A stretch of 64,000 nucleotides of DNA. Source: Candidatus Bathyarchaeum tardum (GTDB lineage: Archaea > Thermoproteota > Bathyarchaeia > Bathyarchaeales > Bathyarchaeaceae). Position numbers and translations under genes: made by a program. Shown here one piece after another: positions 24,496 through 33,379 of this stretch; position 1 is the first letter of the stretch, and every line of letters starts with the position of its first letter. The notes under the pieces were generated by a model. It had not been told where the DNA came from. It saw nothing but the letters and a program-made list of their open reading frames with translations, and made no database searches. The stretch spans positions 434,001 through 498,000 of the forward strand of contig JARVGH010000001.1 in the NCBI GenBank assembly GCA_029762755.1. Reading direction: 5' to 3'.

Positions 24496-25215
24496 TTGAT
24501 AGTTATTCCTGCGGTAGACATAATGGGCGGAAAATGTGTCCGACTTTTTCGAGGCGATCCTGCAAAAAATAAAGTATATTACGAGGACCCTTTGCAAGCA
24601 GCTCAGGTTCTGGAACGTGACGGAGCAGAACTGATTCATTTGGTTGATTTGGATGCAGCTTTAGGTTCTGGAGATAACGTTTCTGCAATTAATCGAATTC
24701 TAGAAAATATAAACGTAAAAGCAGAAGTTGGGGGCGGAATTCGTAGTTTAGAAAAGGCTGAAGAGTTGCTTACGTTGGGAGCTTACCGGGTTATTTTTGG
24801 AACTGTAGCAGTTAATGACCCCTCCTTGGTGAAGGAGGCTATTTCTCGTTTTGGTTCTGAGCATGTAGCTGTGGCTATTGATGAAAAAGACGGTAAGGTT
24901 GCAGTTCATGGCTGGAAAAACAAGTCTGAAATGGACTGTTTAGAGCTTGCCAGATTGTTTGATGCGATGAATGTTGGAGCGTTGATTTTTACTCCCATTA
25001 GTGTGGATGGTACCCTTGAGGGTCCACGAATCAAAAAAACTGTGGAATTGATGAATTCAGTTTCTGTTCCTGTTGTTGCTTCTGGTGGAGTTGCCAAGTT
25101 AAATGATTTGGTTGATTTATGTAAGTCCGGAGTGTGGGGAGTTATTGTTGGAACTGCTATTTATGAGAAAAAATTTACTGTTAAAGAGGCTTTGGAGGCA
25201 TTGAAAAATTGTTAG
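24496..25215 (+). CDS. hisA: ProFAR isomerase
   Basis: The 239-residue TIM barrel opens the ribose ring of ProFAR (Amadori rearrangement). It has [19 protein letters not shown] at the start (catalytic Asp in AVDIMGG), [15 protein letters not shown], the second Asp in [22 protein letters not shown] and [12 protein letters not shown] at the second phosphate site. It starts at TTG 24496, five bases after hisH, and its end overlaps hisF by seven bases. Confidence 0.95.
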   Translation: MIVIPAVDIMGGKCVRLFRGDPAKNKVYYEDPLQAAQVLERDGAELIHLVDLDAALGSGDNVSAINRILENINVKAEVGGGIRSLEKAEELLTLGAYRVIFGTVAVNDPSLVKEAISRFGSEHVAVAIDEKDGKVAVHGWKNKSEMDCLELARLFDAMNVGALIFTPISVDGTLEGPRIKKTVELMNSVSVPVVASGGVAKLNDLVDLCKSGVWGVIVGTAIYEKKFTVKEALEALKNC

Positions 25216-26018
25216 CTAAACGTATTGTTCCGTGTTTGGATGTTATGAACGGGCAAGTAGTCAAAGGTGTTCAGTTTGTTAACTTGAAAGTTGAAGGCGA
25301 CCCTGCTGAGCTTGCTGCAGCTTACGAAGAACAAGGAGCCGATGAAGTAGTTTTTTTGGATATTACTGCGTCTCATGAGAATCGGGACACCACCTTGGAA
25401 GTAGTTAAACGGACTGCGGACATGATTTCTATTCCTTTTACTGTAGGTGGGGGAATTCGTAACATTGCTGATATTCAAAATGCCTTATCCAGTGGAGCCG
25501 ACAAGGTCTCTGTGAATACTGCAGCAGTTAATAATCCATGTTTGGTTGAAGAGTCTGCTTCCGTTTTTGGTAGCCAATGCATTGTAGTTGCCATTGACGC
25601 AAAACGAGTTTACGTGGACTGTGATCTGCCTGACAAAACTGTTGTAGACACTGCAAACGGCAAATGCTGGTGGGAAATCTATTTGATGGGAGGACGAAAA
25701 CCCACGGGAATTGATGCCATTAAATGGGCGAAACAGGTCAAAGATTTGGGGGCAGGAGAGCTTTTGCCTACTAGTATGGACTGTGACGGGGTGCAAACAG
25801 GTTACGATCTTGAATTAACCCGTGCCCTGAGTCGGGCAACTAATTTGCCTGTGATTGCCAGTGGAGGTGCAGGTAATGTTGAACACATTCTTGATGTTTT
25901 GACAGTGGGTGAAGCGGATGCTGCGTTGGCGGCCTCGATTTTTCATAGGGGTCAGTACAGTGTGGGAGACGTTAAGAAGTACCTTGCTGAAAAAGGAGTG
26001 CCCATGCGTTTATTGTAA
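25209..26018 (+). CDS. hisF: Imidazole glycerol phosphate synthase cyclase subunit
   Basis: The 269-residue TIM barrel forms imidazole glycerol phosphate and AICAR with ammonia from HisH. Catalytic aspartates are in [16 protein letters not shown] and [11 protein letters not shown]. Other motifs are [34 protein letters not shown] and [12 protein letters not shown]. It starts at TTG 25209, overlapping the hisA stop. The residues at the HisH interface look intact. Confidence 0.95.
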   Translation: MLAKRIVPCLDVMNGQVVKGVQFVNLKVEGDPAELAAAYEEQGADEVVFLDITASHENRDTTLEVVKRTADMISIPFTVGGGIRNIADIQNALSSGADKVSVNTAAVNNPCLVEESASVFGSQCIVVAIDAKRVYVDCDLPDKTVVDTANGKCWWEIYLMGGRKPTGIDAIKWAKQVKDLGAGELLPTSMDCDGVQTGYDLELTRALSRATNLPVIASGGAGNVEHILDVLTVGEADAALAASIFHRGQYSVGDVKKYLAEKGVPMRLL

Positions 26019-26036
26019 TTTGAGGTGAACAAAAAA

Positions 26037-26714
26037 ATGGCACTAAAACTAACTGAAGACGAAATCAACGCGTTTATTGATAAAATAGATTTTGAGAAAG
26101 GAAACGGGCTTGTTCCTGCTATAGTTCAGGATGCATCTGATGATCGTTTGTTGATGCAAGCCTTCATGAACAAAGAAGCCCTGCGGTTAACGTTGACTTC
26201 AGGAAAGATGCATTACTGGAGCCGAACAAAAGGCAGAATTTGGATGAAAGGGGAAGAATCTAAACACTACTCGATAGTTGAAAACGCGTTTTTGGATTGC
26301 GACAACGACGCCATATTATTCAAGGTTCAACAAGTTGGGGTAGTTTGTCACACGGGTGAGGAAACCTGTTTCTACAGACCAATAAAACCAGAAAAGGAAT
26401 TTACTGCAGTTGATTCAAGGATGCTCGAACGTCTCTTTGCGATAGTTCAGGAGCGTATCCGTAACCCTAGTGAAGATTCCTATGTTTCTCGTTTGACTTT
26501 TAAAGGTCAAGACAAAGCCCTGCAAAAAGTCGGAGAAGAAGCAATAGAATTCATTTTAGCAGTAAAATCTGGAGACGCAAACGAGGTTACTCTGGAATCA
26601 GCGGATGTGTTTTTCCATATGTTAGTGGTTTTAGCTCAGAACGGTTACAGTTTGAACAGTATTTTTGAGGAACTGCACAAACGCCACAACAAGAAAACGG
26701 GTGTTCAATCTTAG
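26037..26714 (+). CDS. hisIE: Bifunctional PR-AMP cyclohydrolase / PR-ATP pyrophosphatase
   Basis: The 225-residue fusion carries steps two and three of the pathway. The N-terminal HisI part (about 1-120) shows MQAFMNKEALRLTLTSGKMHYWSR-type motifs, LDCDNDAILFKVQQ and the zinc ligands of CHTGEETCFYRP. The C-terminal HisE part (about 130-220) is an all-alpha MazG-like domain with VGEEAIEFILAVKSGD and ESADVFFHMLVVL. ATG 26037 follows GAGGTG at eight bases; GTG 26025 is a weaker option. It closes the his gene set. Confidence 0.95.
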   Translation: MALKLTEDEINAFIDKIDFEKGNGLVPAIVQDASDDRLLMQAFMNKEALRLTLTSGKMHYWSRTKGRIWMKGEESKHYSIVENAFLDCDNDAILFKVQQVGVVCHTGEETCFYRPIKPEKEFTAVDSRMLERLFAIVQERIRNPSEDSYVSRLTFKGQDKALQKVGEEAIEFILAVKSGDANEVTLESADVFFHMLVVLAQNGYSLNSIFEELHKRHNKKTGVQS

Positions 26715-26727
26715 CGAGTTGTTTTAG

Positions 26728-27783
26728 ATGAATTGGGAAGAAACACTAGACCACTACGGTGCAGTTATCGAAGACCGTCTCAAGGCCTTTCTTAATGAGG
26801 CAATCAAAGAGGCAACAGAGTATCATCCTTTTGTTGGTGAAGTATATCGGGATATTGCGGATTTTGTTTTGCGTAAGGGCAAGCGGTTGGCTTCTTGTAG
26901 TACTTTGTTGGTTTACAAGGGTTACACCGGCGAAGTTGACGAAAAAATCTTGAAAGTTTGCGTGGGGGTTGAGCTTTATCGTCATGCGATTTTGATTCAT
27001 GACGATCTCGTGGACATGGACGAGCAAAGGCGAGGGCGGGAAACCCTGCATATTGGGTTTACTAACCGTTACGCTCCGTATGATGTGCGTTTTGGGGAAG
27101 ACACGGCAGTTTTTGCTGCGAACATTGCTTATGCTTTGGCTGTGCGGGCGATTATGGAGTCAAATTTCAGCGAAGAATCAACCAACCGTGTACTTTGTTT
27201 GACTTCAGAGGGTTATCGCGCAGTTAATGAGAGTCAGATTCTTGATTTATTGTTTGAACAAAAAGCCGTAACTGAAGAAGAATGGAATGTAATGGCAAGT
27301 AAGCGGGCTGCTTCCTTGTTTAAGGTTACTTTGGTTACTGGAGCTATACTAGCAAAGGCTCCTGAAACCGATTTCAGCATCTTGGCCGAAGCTGCAGCGC
27401 ACATGGGCTTTTCTTTTGACATTCAAGATGATATCATCGATACTTTTGCTGAAAAAGAAGAATACGGTAAATCTTCCTGTTTGGATATTTCTAAAAACAA
27501 AAAGCCCTTGCATGTAGTATTGGCTTTAAATTCTAAAGATGTTGCCCGCGCTGAGGGTTTGAAGTGTCTTATGGGTAAACAGTTTCTTAGTTTTGGAGAA
27601 AAAGACCTAGCAAGACAAATAATACGCGAAAGTGGAGCTCTCGACATGGCAAAACATATTTCAAGAGAACATGCTCAAGTTGCAAAAACTGAGCTTAACA
27701 AAACCAGTTTGACAGATGACATTAAACAGTTTTTTGATAGTTTCATACTTTACATTGAACAAAGTCTGGATTGGTACAAGTAA
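26728..27783 (+). CDS. Geranylgeranyl diphosphate synthase (polyprenyl synthetase)
   Basis: The 351-residue all-helical prenyltransferase makes the C20 precursor of archaeal lipids from IPP and allylic diphosphates. Both aspartate-rich motifs are present: DDLVDMDEQRRG (first) and DIQDDIIDTF (second), plus the early basic motif LRKGKRLAS. The residue just before the first motif region (ILIHDDLVD) is medium-sized, so chain length cannot be fixed; GGPP is the default for archaea. It follows hisIE by 13 bases and is probably transcribed with the his operon, which is unusual for its function. No homologous redundancy is visible in the window. Confidence 0.9.
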   Translation: MNWEETLDHYGAVIEDRLKAFLNEAIKEATEYHPFVGEVYRDIADFVLRKGKRLASCSTLLVYKGYTGEVDEKILKVCVGVELYRHAILIHDDLVDMDEQRRGRETLHIGFTNRYAPYDVRFGEDTAVFAANIAYALAVRAIMESNFSEESTNRVLCLTSEGYRAVNESQILDLLFEQKAVTEEEWNVMASKRAASLFKVTLVTGAILAKAPETDFSILAEAAAHMGFSFDIQDDIIDTFAEKEEYGKSSCLDISKNKKPLHVVLALNSKDVARAEGLKCLMGKQFLSFGEKDLARQIIRESGALDMAKHISREHAQVAKTELNKTSLTDDIKQFFDSFILYIEQSLDWYK

Positions 27784-27978
27784 CCTGTAGCGTTTGCAGT
27801 TTAGGCAGTTTCTTCAAAATCTTTGTTTTCTTTTTGGAATCGTTTATAATATGGGGTTATGGTTGTGTTTTGCAGGTTTTACTGTAAATTTCATCCTATT
27901 TTTTGCGAATTTCGTGAATTTTTATGATAACTTTTTCTAAGTTAGCAAAATTGTTTTATACTATTTGCGAGTTTCGTT

Positions 27979-28545
27979 ATGTCCATTCATGTGGTTGATA
28001 AAATGAATGGAGGCAATTCAATATATAGTTATAATAAAACAACTCAGCTTTGTTTGATGGTAACTTTTGCTGTTTTGTTGGTGATTATATCCAAATTTTC
28101 TAGTAACATGCACCATACGGGGCAGGCAGTTTTTGCTATTGTTTTTACGTTGGGTGTTTTAGCACTTGGTAAGTATGGCTCTGCGGTATCCATCACGTTA
28201 ATTGCAGGATTTATTTACTCTTTCACTTCGGCCTTGGGTTTTTTTATTTTAATCTCTTGGTTTATGCGTGGAATCACAACAGACTTACTGTTGCGTGGAA
28301 TGAAAACTTTCAACGGTTCCGATAATCCTTCTCCTTACAAGGTAACAATTGCCATGACTGCAGGCAGTTTAGTAACCGGCTTAACCCACTATTATATCCT
28401 CATAAAATTCTTGCAGCTTGTGCCTGATCCTCCTGTTTCTTTGGTGATGTTTTCAATAGGAGTAGCCGTAGTTTCAACTGTAATTGCAGCTTTTGTAACA
28501 ACTAAGTTCCTCTTTAAAAGAATTAAACCCCTTCTTCCGTGGTGA
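27979..28545 (+). CDS. Membrane protein resembling an ECF transporter S component
   Basis: The 188-residue protein has five or six predicted membrane helices (for example LMVTFAVLLVIISKF, GQAVFAIVFTLGVLALG, AVSITLIAGFIYSFTSALGF and VVSTVIAAFVTTKFLF) and a short N-terminal tail. Size and pattern recall substrate-binding S components of energy-coupling-factor transporters, but no diagnostic motif is clear, so this is a weak call. It ends seven bases before the first of two radical SAM/SPASM genes and is probably co-transcribed with them, which suggests a role in moving or holding their substrate or product. Confidence 0.5.
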   Translation: MSIHVVDKMNGGNSIYSYNKTTQLCLMVTFAVLLVIISKFSSNMHHTGQAVFAIVFTLGVLALGKYGSAVSITLIAGFIYSFTSALGFFILISWFMRGITTDLLLRGMKTFNGSDNPSPYKVTIAMTAGSLVTGLTHYYILIKFLQLVPDPPVSLVMFSIGVAVVSTVIAAFVTTKFLFKRIKPLLPW

Positions 28546-28552
28546 TTGAAAA

Positions 28553-29677
28553 ATGGTTCATTTACGTTCATTGTTTAAAGAGAAAAAAATGTCTGATGTA
28601 GAAAAGCGTTGCAGACAAGCTTTCAACAGTTACGGCATAAGTTCCATATTGTGGAATGTAACCTACCAATGTGACTTAAAATGCAAGCACTGCTATATTG
28701 GCGAACCAAGCAACAAACACGAAGAGCTCAATATAAAACAAGCAACTGACTTGATTTCAAACATTGGTGACATGGGTATCCCTTTATTGTTTATGACTGG
28801 CGGGGAACCCTTACTGCGGGATGACATTTTTGATTTGATACAACTGTGCAAAGATTACGACATCATGACCGTTTTGAGCAGTAACGGCTTGTTAATAAAC
28901 AAGCAAGCAGCAAAAAAACTCAGAAAACATAACGTGCATTATATTGCAGTTTCAGTTTATGGTCCCCCTTCTGTTCATGATGACATAGTTGGTCTGCCTG
29001 GAAGTTTCAACAAACTTATGGAAAACGCCAAATCCTGCATTGACGAAGGAATCAATTTCTGTTTCAAAACAGTGGTAAACAAGTACACATACGAGCATAT
29101 TCCATACATTTTTCAAAAAGGCTCAGAACTTGGAGTAAAATCCTTTTATCTTTGCGACCTTGTGGAAACTGGCCGAGCCCATGATGGCCGTGACTGGAGA
29201 ATTTCTCGTGACCAATGGTTAGAACTGACTGATTTCTTGTTTAACAAAGTTGAGCTTGAACAAGGCGCAGAAGTCGATATGGGGGCTTGTCCTTCCATTT
29301 CCCCTCTTGCTATTGAGCACTTTAAGAAAAAAGGTTGGGATGTTACTCATGCATTTGATAGGTTAAGTTCCTTGAGTGCATGTCCAATTGGTGAAGGTTC
29401 GTTAGGAATTTCTGCCCGAGGGGATATTTTGCCTTGTATTTTTATGCAAAATTTTTCGGTTGGGAATATACTCAAAGACGACATACGCAAAATTGCCCTT
29501 GGTCCAGAAATACAGTCCATTGCCAAGAAAACCCAGTTGAAGGGAATCTGTGGTTCTTGTGACTACAAACTGTTATGTGGCGGTTGCCGAGCTAAAGCTA
29601 AAATGAGCACTGGGGACATCTTTGAAGAAGATTTCACTTGTTTATACCGTACTCCAACAAAGAGGTCATCAAACTAG
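28553..29677 (+). CDS. Radical SAM/SPASM protein (AhbC/AhbD-like)
   Basis: The 374-residue protein has the radical SAM cluster motif C40-x3-C44-x2-C47 (NVTYQCDLKCKHCYIG), the GGEP motif (MTGGEPLLRDD) and a C-terminal SPASM domain that binds auxiliary Fe-S clusters (ACPIGEGSLGISARGDILPC, then CGSCDYKLLCGGCRAKAK and a final Cys in DFTCLYRTP). The pattern is closest to the AhbC/AhbD and NirJ group that modifies tetrapyrroles, though peptide-modifying enzymes share it. The substrate is not known. It is the second gene of a likely three-gene operon and precedes a paralogue by nine bases. Confidence 0.85.
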   Translation: MVHLRSLFKEKKMSDVEKRCRQAFNSYGISSILWNVTYQCDLKCKHCYIGEPSNKHEELNIKQATDLISNIGDMGIPLLFMTGGEPLLRDDIFDLIQLCKDYDIMTVLSSNGLLINKQAAKKLRKHNVHYIAVSVYGPPSVHDDIVGLPGSFNKLMENAKSCIDEGINFCFKTVVNKYTYEHIPYIFQKGSELGVKSFYLCDLVETGRAHDGRDWRISRDQWLELTDFLFNKVELEQGAEVDMGACPSISPLAIEHFKKKGWDVTHAFDRLSSLSACPIGEGSLGISARGDILPCIFMQNFSVGNILKDDIRKIALGPEIQSIAKKTQLKGICGSCDYKLLCGGCRAKAKMSTGDIFEEDFTCLYRTPTKRSSN

Positions 29678-29686
29678 GAGAAAAAC

Positions 29687-30751
29687 ATGATGTTTAGTTG
29701 TGTACCTCGTATTATTTCTTGGAATACAACTTTTCGATGCAATCTCAAGTGTAGTCACTGCTATGTAGATGCTAACAAAGAAAACAGTTTCAACGAATTG
29801 AATACGGAACAAGGAAAAGTGCTCATTGATCAAATTAGTGAATTGAGTAAACCAATTCTTGTTCTGAGTGGAGGAGAACCTTTGCTTCGGGATGACATTT
29901 TTGAGTTGGCAAATTATGGGACAAAAAAGGGTCTAATAGTAACCATGGGTACTAATGGCACTTTAATCACTGATGATGTTGCTAAACAGCTAGTTCATTC
30001 TGGCGTTAGAACTGTTGCTGTAAGTGTTGACTCGGATTCTCCCAAGTTTCATGACCAATTCCGAGGCGTCAAAGGCGCCTGGCAAAAAACAATGGAAGGA
30101 ATCAAAGCGTGTTTGCGTAACGGTTTGAATGTGCAGTTTAACGTAACTGTTGCTCAACAAAATTTTGAAAACTTGGAAAACATTTTTTCTATGGCTGAAA
30201 GTTACGGTGTAAAAAACGCTCATCTTTTCTTTTTAGTTTCCACGGGTCGTGGCAAAAACATCAAAGATGTGACCCCTGAAATTTACGAGGGGGTACTAAA
30301 TTATGTTTTTCAATGGAATTCTGTGCATCAGTTGAATGTTAAGCCTACTTGTGCTCCTCAGTTTATGCGAATCGCCAAACAGATGAACATCAAAAATCTA
30401 CGTTACAGCCGCGGATGCATTGCTGGAATCAGCTATTGCAGAATCACTCCTGACGGGTCAGTAACTCCCTGTCCATATCTGCCCGTTAGTGTTGGCAACG
30501 TCAAAGATGCTGCCTTCAATTACATTTGGTATGGCTCTGAAATATTAAAAGCCCTCAGAAATTATGAACATCATCTTAATGGCAAATGCGGAAAATGTGA
30601 ATACCGCATTATATGCGGGGGATGCAGAGCCCGAGCAGCAGGCTTATACGACAATACCTTAACAGTAAAGCAGCAATCAAACAAGTTTAATACCCTAAAA
30701 CAAAGCCTATTTGCAGAAGACCCATGGTGTAGCTACAACCCAAAACGATAA
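29687..30751 (+). CDS. Radical SAM/SPASM protein, AhbD (heme b synthase)-like
   Basis: The 354-residue protein has C18-x3-C22-x2-C25 (TTFRCNLKCSHCYVD), SGGEPLLRDD, and a SPASM region typical of AhbD: SRGCIAGISYCRITPDG, PCPYLPVSVGNVKD, CGKCEYRIICGGCRARA and the terminal EDPWCSY. AhbD converts iron-coproporphyrin III to heme b by oxidative decarboxylation in the archaeal siroheme-based route (family knowledge). No other ahb gene is in the window, and the paired paralogue makes a different tetrapyrrole or peptide substrate possible. ATG 29687 follows AGGAGA. Confidence 0.83.
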   Translation: MMFSCVPRIISWNTTFRCNLKCSHCYVDANKENSFNELNTEQGKVLIDQISELSKPILVLSGGEPLLRDDIFELANYGTKKGLIVTMGTNGTLITDDVAKQLVHSGVRTVAVSVDSDSPKFHDQFRGVKGAWQKTMEGIKACLRNGLNVQFNVTVAQQNFENLENIFSMAESYGVKNAHLFFLVSTGRGKNIKDVTPEIYEGVLNYVFQWNSVHQLNVKPTCAPQFMRIAKQMNIKNLRYSRGCIAGISYCRITPDGSVTPCPYLPVSVGNVKDAAFNYIWYGSEILKALRNYEHHLNGKCGKCEYRIICGGCRARAAGLYDNTLTVKQQSNKFNTLKQSLFAEDPWCSYNPKR

Positions 30752-30790
30752 ACCCAACAAAAAGCTTACATTGGACAAAGAACAACAAAG

Positions 30791-31354
30791 GTGCCAAAAT
30801 TGATTATCCGAGATGCTAACAACGCAGACCTGCCTGACGTATTATATATCGTTCGTGAAGCCTTCAAGGCAACTAACTCAGATGTTTTGGTCAAAGAAGA
30901 AGCATACGTAAACGCCCTTTTAGTAGACCCCACGGCAAAGCCCTTGCTATCCCTATTAGCGTTTGTTGACGACAAACCAGTAGGACATTTACTATTTACT
31001 AAGGCCCACCTTACTCCAAACCCCAACAATTTGCAGATTTCGTTTTTGTCAGCTCTGGCAGTATTGACGGATTACCAAAGACAAAGAATCGGCACCGAAC
31101 TAATAAAAAAAGGACTGCAACAAATATCAAAAACTGGCAACGATTTAGTCTTTGTACTAGGACACCCTAACTATTACACTAAACACGGATTTACCCCTGC
31201 AGGAAAACAAGGATTTCAAACCCCCTATCCACTCCAGGAAAAAGACCAATCCGCATGGATGGTCAAAGAACTACAAAACGGAAAAATCAACTCCAACTCA
31301 GGTAAAATAACATTTTGCGACGAACTAAACAAACCCGAATACTGGCAACAATAA
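30791..31354 (+). CDS. GNAT family N-acetyltransferase
   Basis: The 187-residue protein has the GNAT fold of the YhbS type: LIIRDANNADLPDVLYIVRE at the start, a central strand GHLLFTKAHL, the acetyl-CoA loop LTDYQRQRIGTELIKKG (Q/R-x-x-G-x-G/A pattern degenerated to QRQRIG), then VFVLGHPNYYTKHGFTPAG, characteristic of the YhbS branch. The acceptor is unknown. GTG 30791 is the likely start. It lies 39 bases after the AhbD-like gene in the same direction, but likely as a separate unit. Confidence 0.8.
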   Translation: MPKLIIRDANNADLPDVLYIVREAFKATNSDVLVKEEAYVNALLVDPTAKPLLSLLAFVDDKPVGHLLFTKAHLTPNPNNLQISFLSALAVLTDYQRQRIGTELIKKGLQQISKTGNDLVFVLGHPNYYTKHGFTPAGKQGFQTPYPLQEKDQSAWMVKELQNGKINSNSGKITFCDELNKPEYWQQ

Positions 31355-31741
31355 ATGAATTGTTTTAGAAAATCCTAATCAGTCAATAGACAGTTTTTGA
31401 TGACCTTAAACTTGCAAAGAAAACTCCAATGGTTCAACTCTTCAAACTTGAGTTTAATTTTAAAAATTGTTTAGTTTAGATTTGGGTTGTCAACTTGCTA
31501 TGAATATTAATTATCTTGATTATATACGGACTTATTTTCAAAAATATTATTTTTTTAAATATCCTGGGTTGAAGGTTCTTCAAAGGACGTGTTAAACCAA
31601 TTTATGATCTAATCAGAAAATTGTAGGTTGACCTTTTTTGTTGCTTCGACAACATTTAATTTAACAGTTATTTATTCGGTAAAAAATGTCCAATACGTCA
31701 TAAATTGATAATTCTATAATTTGAGCAACTTGAAAAATAGT
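31355..31741. other. Gene-free AT-rich intergenic region
   Basis: 387 bases between converging genes. I see no ORF with a ribosome binding site, no tRNA and no strong hairpin. There are T-rich stretches near 31540-31560 and 31630 that could end transcription. Confidence 0.5.
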
Positions 31742-32422
31742 TTATCGCAGGTTTGCTTCGTTAGGATATCCGTAACTTTCCCAGAAGCCCAGGTAATCTT
31801 TGTCAGCAGATAGTTCAATGGCGGTTATCCATTTTATCCATTTGTAACCTAGTTTGCTTTCTGCCACTAACTGAAAAGGATAACCCCGTTCGGATGGAAG
31901 AGTAACATTATTCATTTTGTAAGCAATCATTATGTCGTTATCGATAATGTAATCCAGGGGCAAAGCTGTTGAATACCCGTCATATGCATAAAATATCACA
32001 GTGTTGGCTGATGAATCAACTTGGGCATCTGCAAACAAATCTTTAAGCTGGATTCCTTCCCAAAGAATTGTTACTTTCCAGCCTTCCACACAATGCAGGG
32101 TAACAACTTTCTTATGAATTGGATAACCATTAACAACTTCATCATACGTGAAATTTTTTGGATTATCAACTAACCCCCTTAGGGCTAACAGGTAAGTTTG
32201 GTTGTTCACATGCTGAGGGCCTTTAATGGAGTTTTCTCGAAAAGAATTGATTGATGAAAGATCTTGCCCTTCATATTCTCGGACTTCCACATAATCTACG
32301 TTTGGCTGTAAAGGATTAGAAATCACCGAGACCATTATTCCAATAAGCACAACTGCAATAATTAAAAAAATAGAAACGTAAGTAACAACAAGTTTTTTGT
32401 CTGGCGAATTTAATTCCCCCAC
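31742..32422 (-). CDS. Membrane-anchored molybdopterin-dependent oxidoreductase (sulfite-oxidase fold)
   Basis: The 226-residue protein has one N-terminal membrane anchor (about 11-33) and a SUOX/MsrP-type molybdopterin domain. The molybdenum-coordinating Cys is C111 in VTLHCVEGWKVTILWEG; VIFYAYDGYSTALPLDYI and the GYPFQLVAESKLGYKWIKW segment near the C-terminus are typical. It is shorter than MsrP (about 300) but within the archaeal single-domain range. It should face outside the cell. Substrate is unknown; no haem partner gene is adjacent. It is divergent from the small membrane protein at 32529, with about 106 bases between them. Confidence 0.83.
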   Translation of the reverse strand: MGELNSPDKKLVVTYVSIFLIIAVVLIGIMVSVISNPLQPNVDYVEVREYEGQDLSSINSFRENSIKGPQHVNNQTYLLALRGLVDNPKNFTYDEVVNGYPIHKKVVTLHCVEGWKVTILWEGIQLKDLFADAQVDSSANTVIFYAYDGYSTALPLDYIIDNDIMIAYKMNNVTLPSERGYPFQLVAESKLGYKWIKWITAIELSADKDYLGFWESYGYPNEANLR

Positions 32423-32528
32423 TAAATATGACGTATGTCATAGCTTAAATAGGTTTCAGTTTTCAAAAACAAGAGGAACAGTAAAATACCAATAACACCA
32501 ACCCCGTCTAAACAAAGAGGAAAACACA

Positions 32529-32702
32529 TTGGACAGCGACCAACTGCAAGGATTATTCAAGAAGTACTCTCCACTGATAATTTGCTTAGCAGGCATGGTG
32601 TATTTAATTGCCACCGGACAAATTAGAACAGCATCAATCCTTCTGGGAGTAGGCCTAGGAATGCAATACTTCTGGATGCGAAGCAGATACCCCAGACGCT
32701 AA
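32529..32702 (+). CDS. Small membrane protein (57 residues)
   Basis: An unannotated short gene starting at TTG 32529, nine bases after AGAGGAAA, and ending TAA 32700-32702. The product starts MDSDQLQGLFKKYSPL, has two hydrophobic stretches (IICLAGMVYLIATG, and ILLGVGLGMQYFW) and a basic tail (RSRYPRR), consistent with a two-helix hairpin membrane protein. No family is recognised. It is divergent from the sulfite-oxidase-like gene. Confidence 0.55.
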   Translation: MDSDQLQGLFKKYSPLIICLAGMVYLIATGQIRTASILLGVGLGMQYFWMRSRYPRR

Positions 32703-32794
32703 AAACAGACTTTTTTCTTGAAAAGCAAAGGATAACAAAAATGAGTCCTGTTGCAGGAACGAAATTTTTGTTAATTAGCTCTTATAGCCAATTT

Positions 32795-32968
32795 TTAGGT
32801 TGATACTGTTTTCTTTACTTGGAGATAAAGAAAGACATCATCAAATAACCCTTTTTCGTTCTTGATTTGTTCAAGAACATTATCAATTTTTTCTTTATCT
32901 ACTTTGGAGTTGATAAGATGGGCTTCTAAGAGTTGTCGCTCTTCTTCAGTAAATATTCGAGATACCAT
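32795..32968 (-). CDS. Hypothetical small helical protein
   Basis: The 57-residue chain from ATG 32968 (MVSRIFTEEERQLLEAHLIN) is charged and probably all-helical, with FDDVFLYLQVKK near the end. The pattern EEERQLLEAHL...VDKEKI resembles small archaeal proteins often found next to winged-helix genes, but I cannot name the family. GTG 32992 would add eight residues. There is no strong ribosome binding site. Confidence 0.45.
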   Translation of the reverse strand: MVSRIFTEEERQLLEAHLINSKVDKEKIDNVLEQIKNEKGLFDDVFLYLQVKKTVST

Positions 32969-33016
32969 AGTTGAAACCATTGTAAGGAACACATAAAACC
33001 TTTTCCAGTTTCAACC

Positions 33017-33253
33017 TTAACATCTAGTGTTTAACAGCAAATCCATTTTTTGGTATTTGTGAAGAAATCCCATGCCTTTTTCAGTTGTTTGATAAGAAGT
33101 CCCTAAACTTAAGAGCCCTGTTTGCAATAGCAAATCCAAATATTTTTGAACAAACAGGTAACTAAGACCACAGGAATACATTATTCGGGTCTTTTTTGCG
33201 CCATTTTTAGCTACATTCAAAATTTCAGCTATTATATCAAAGGAACTTCTCAT
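33017..33253 (-). CDS. Archaeal winged-helix DNA-binding protein
   Basis: The 78-residue protein from ATG 33253 (GTG 33271 is possible) is a single winged helix of the archaeal HTH_45-like type: RSSFDIIAEILNVAKNGAKK, TRIMYSCGLSYLFVQKYLDL (recognition helix region), LLQTGLLSL and wing TSYQTTEKG, followed by a short helix. It probably acts as a dimeric local regulator; the target is unknown. It sits 125 bases upstream of the ilvN stop, so it is separate from the ilv operon. Confidence 0.75.
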   Translation of the reverse strand: MRSSFDIIAEILNVAKNGAKKTRIMYSCGLSYLFVQKYLDLLLQTGLLSLGTSYQTTEKGMGFLHKYQKMDLLLNTRC

Positions 33254-33379
33254 TCTAGTCACATTCCACACTAGAACCTGTTCCCAAATTTTCTATAAAT
33301 AGAGTCCTCTGGACCTGAAAATATTGCCAAAACAAGAATATTGCAAACAAAAATAGAAAAGAAAAAAAATCTAAACTGA

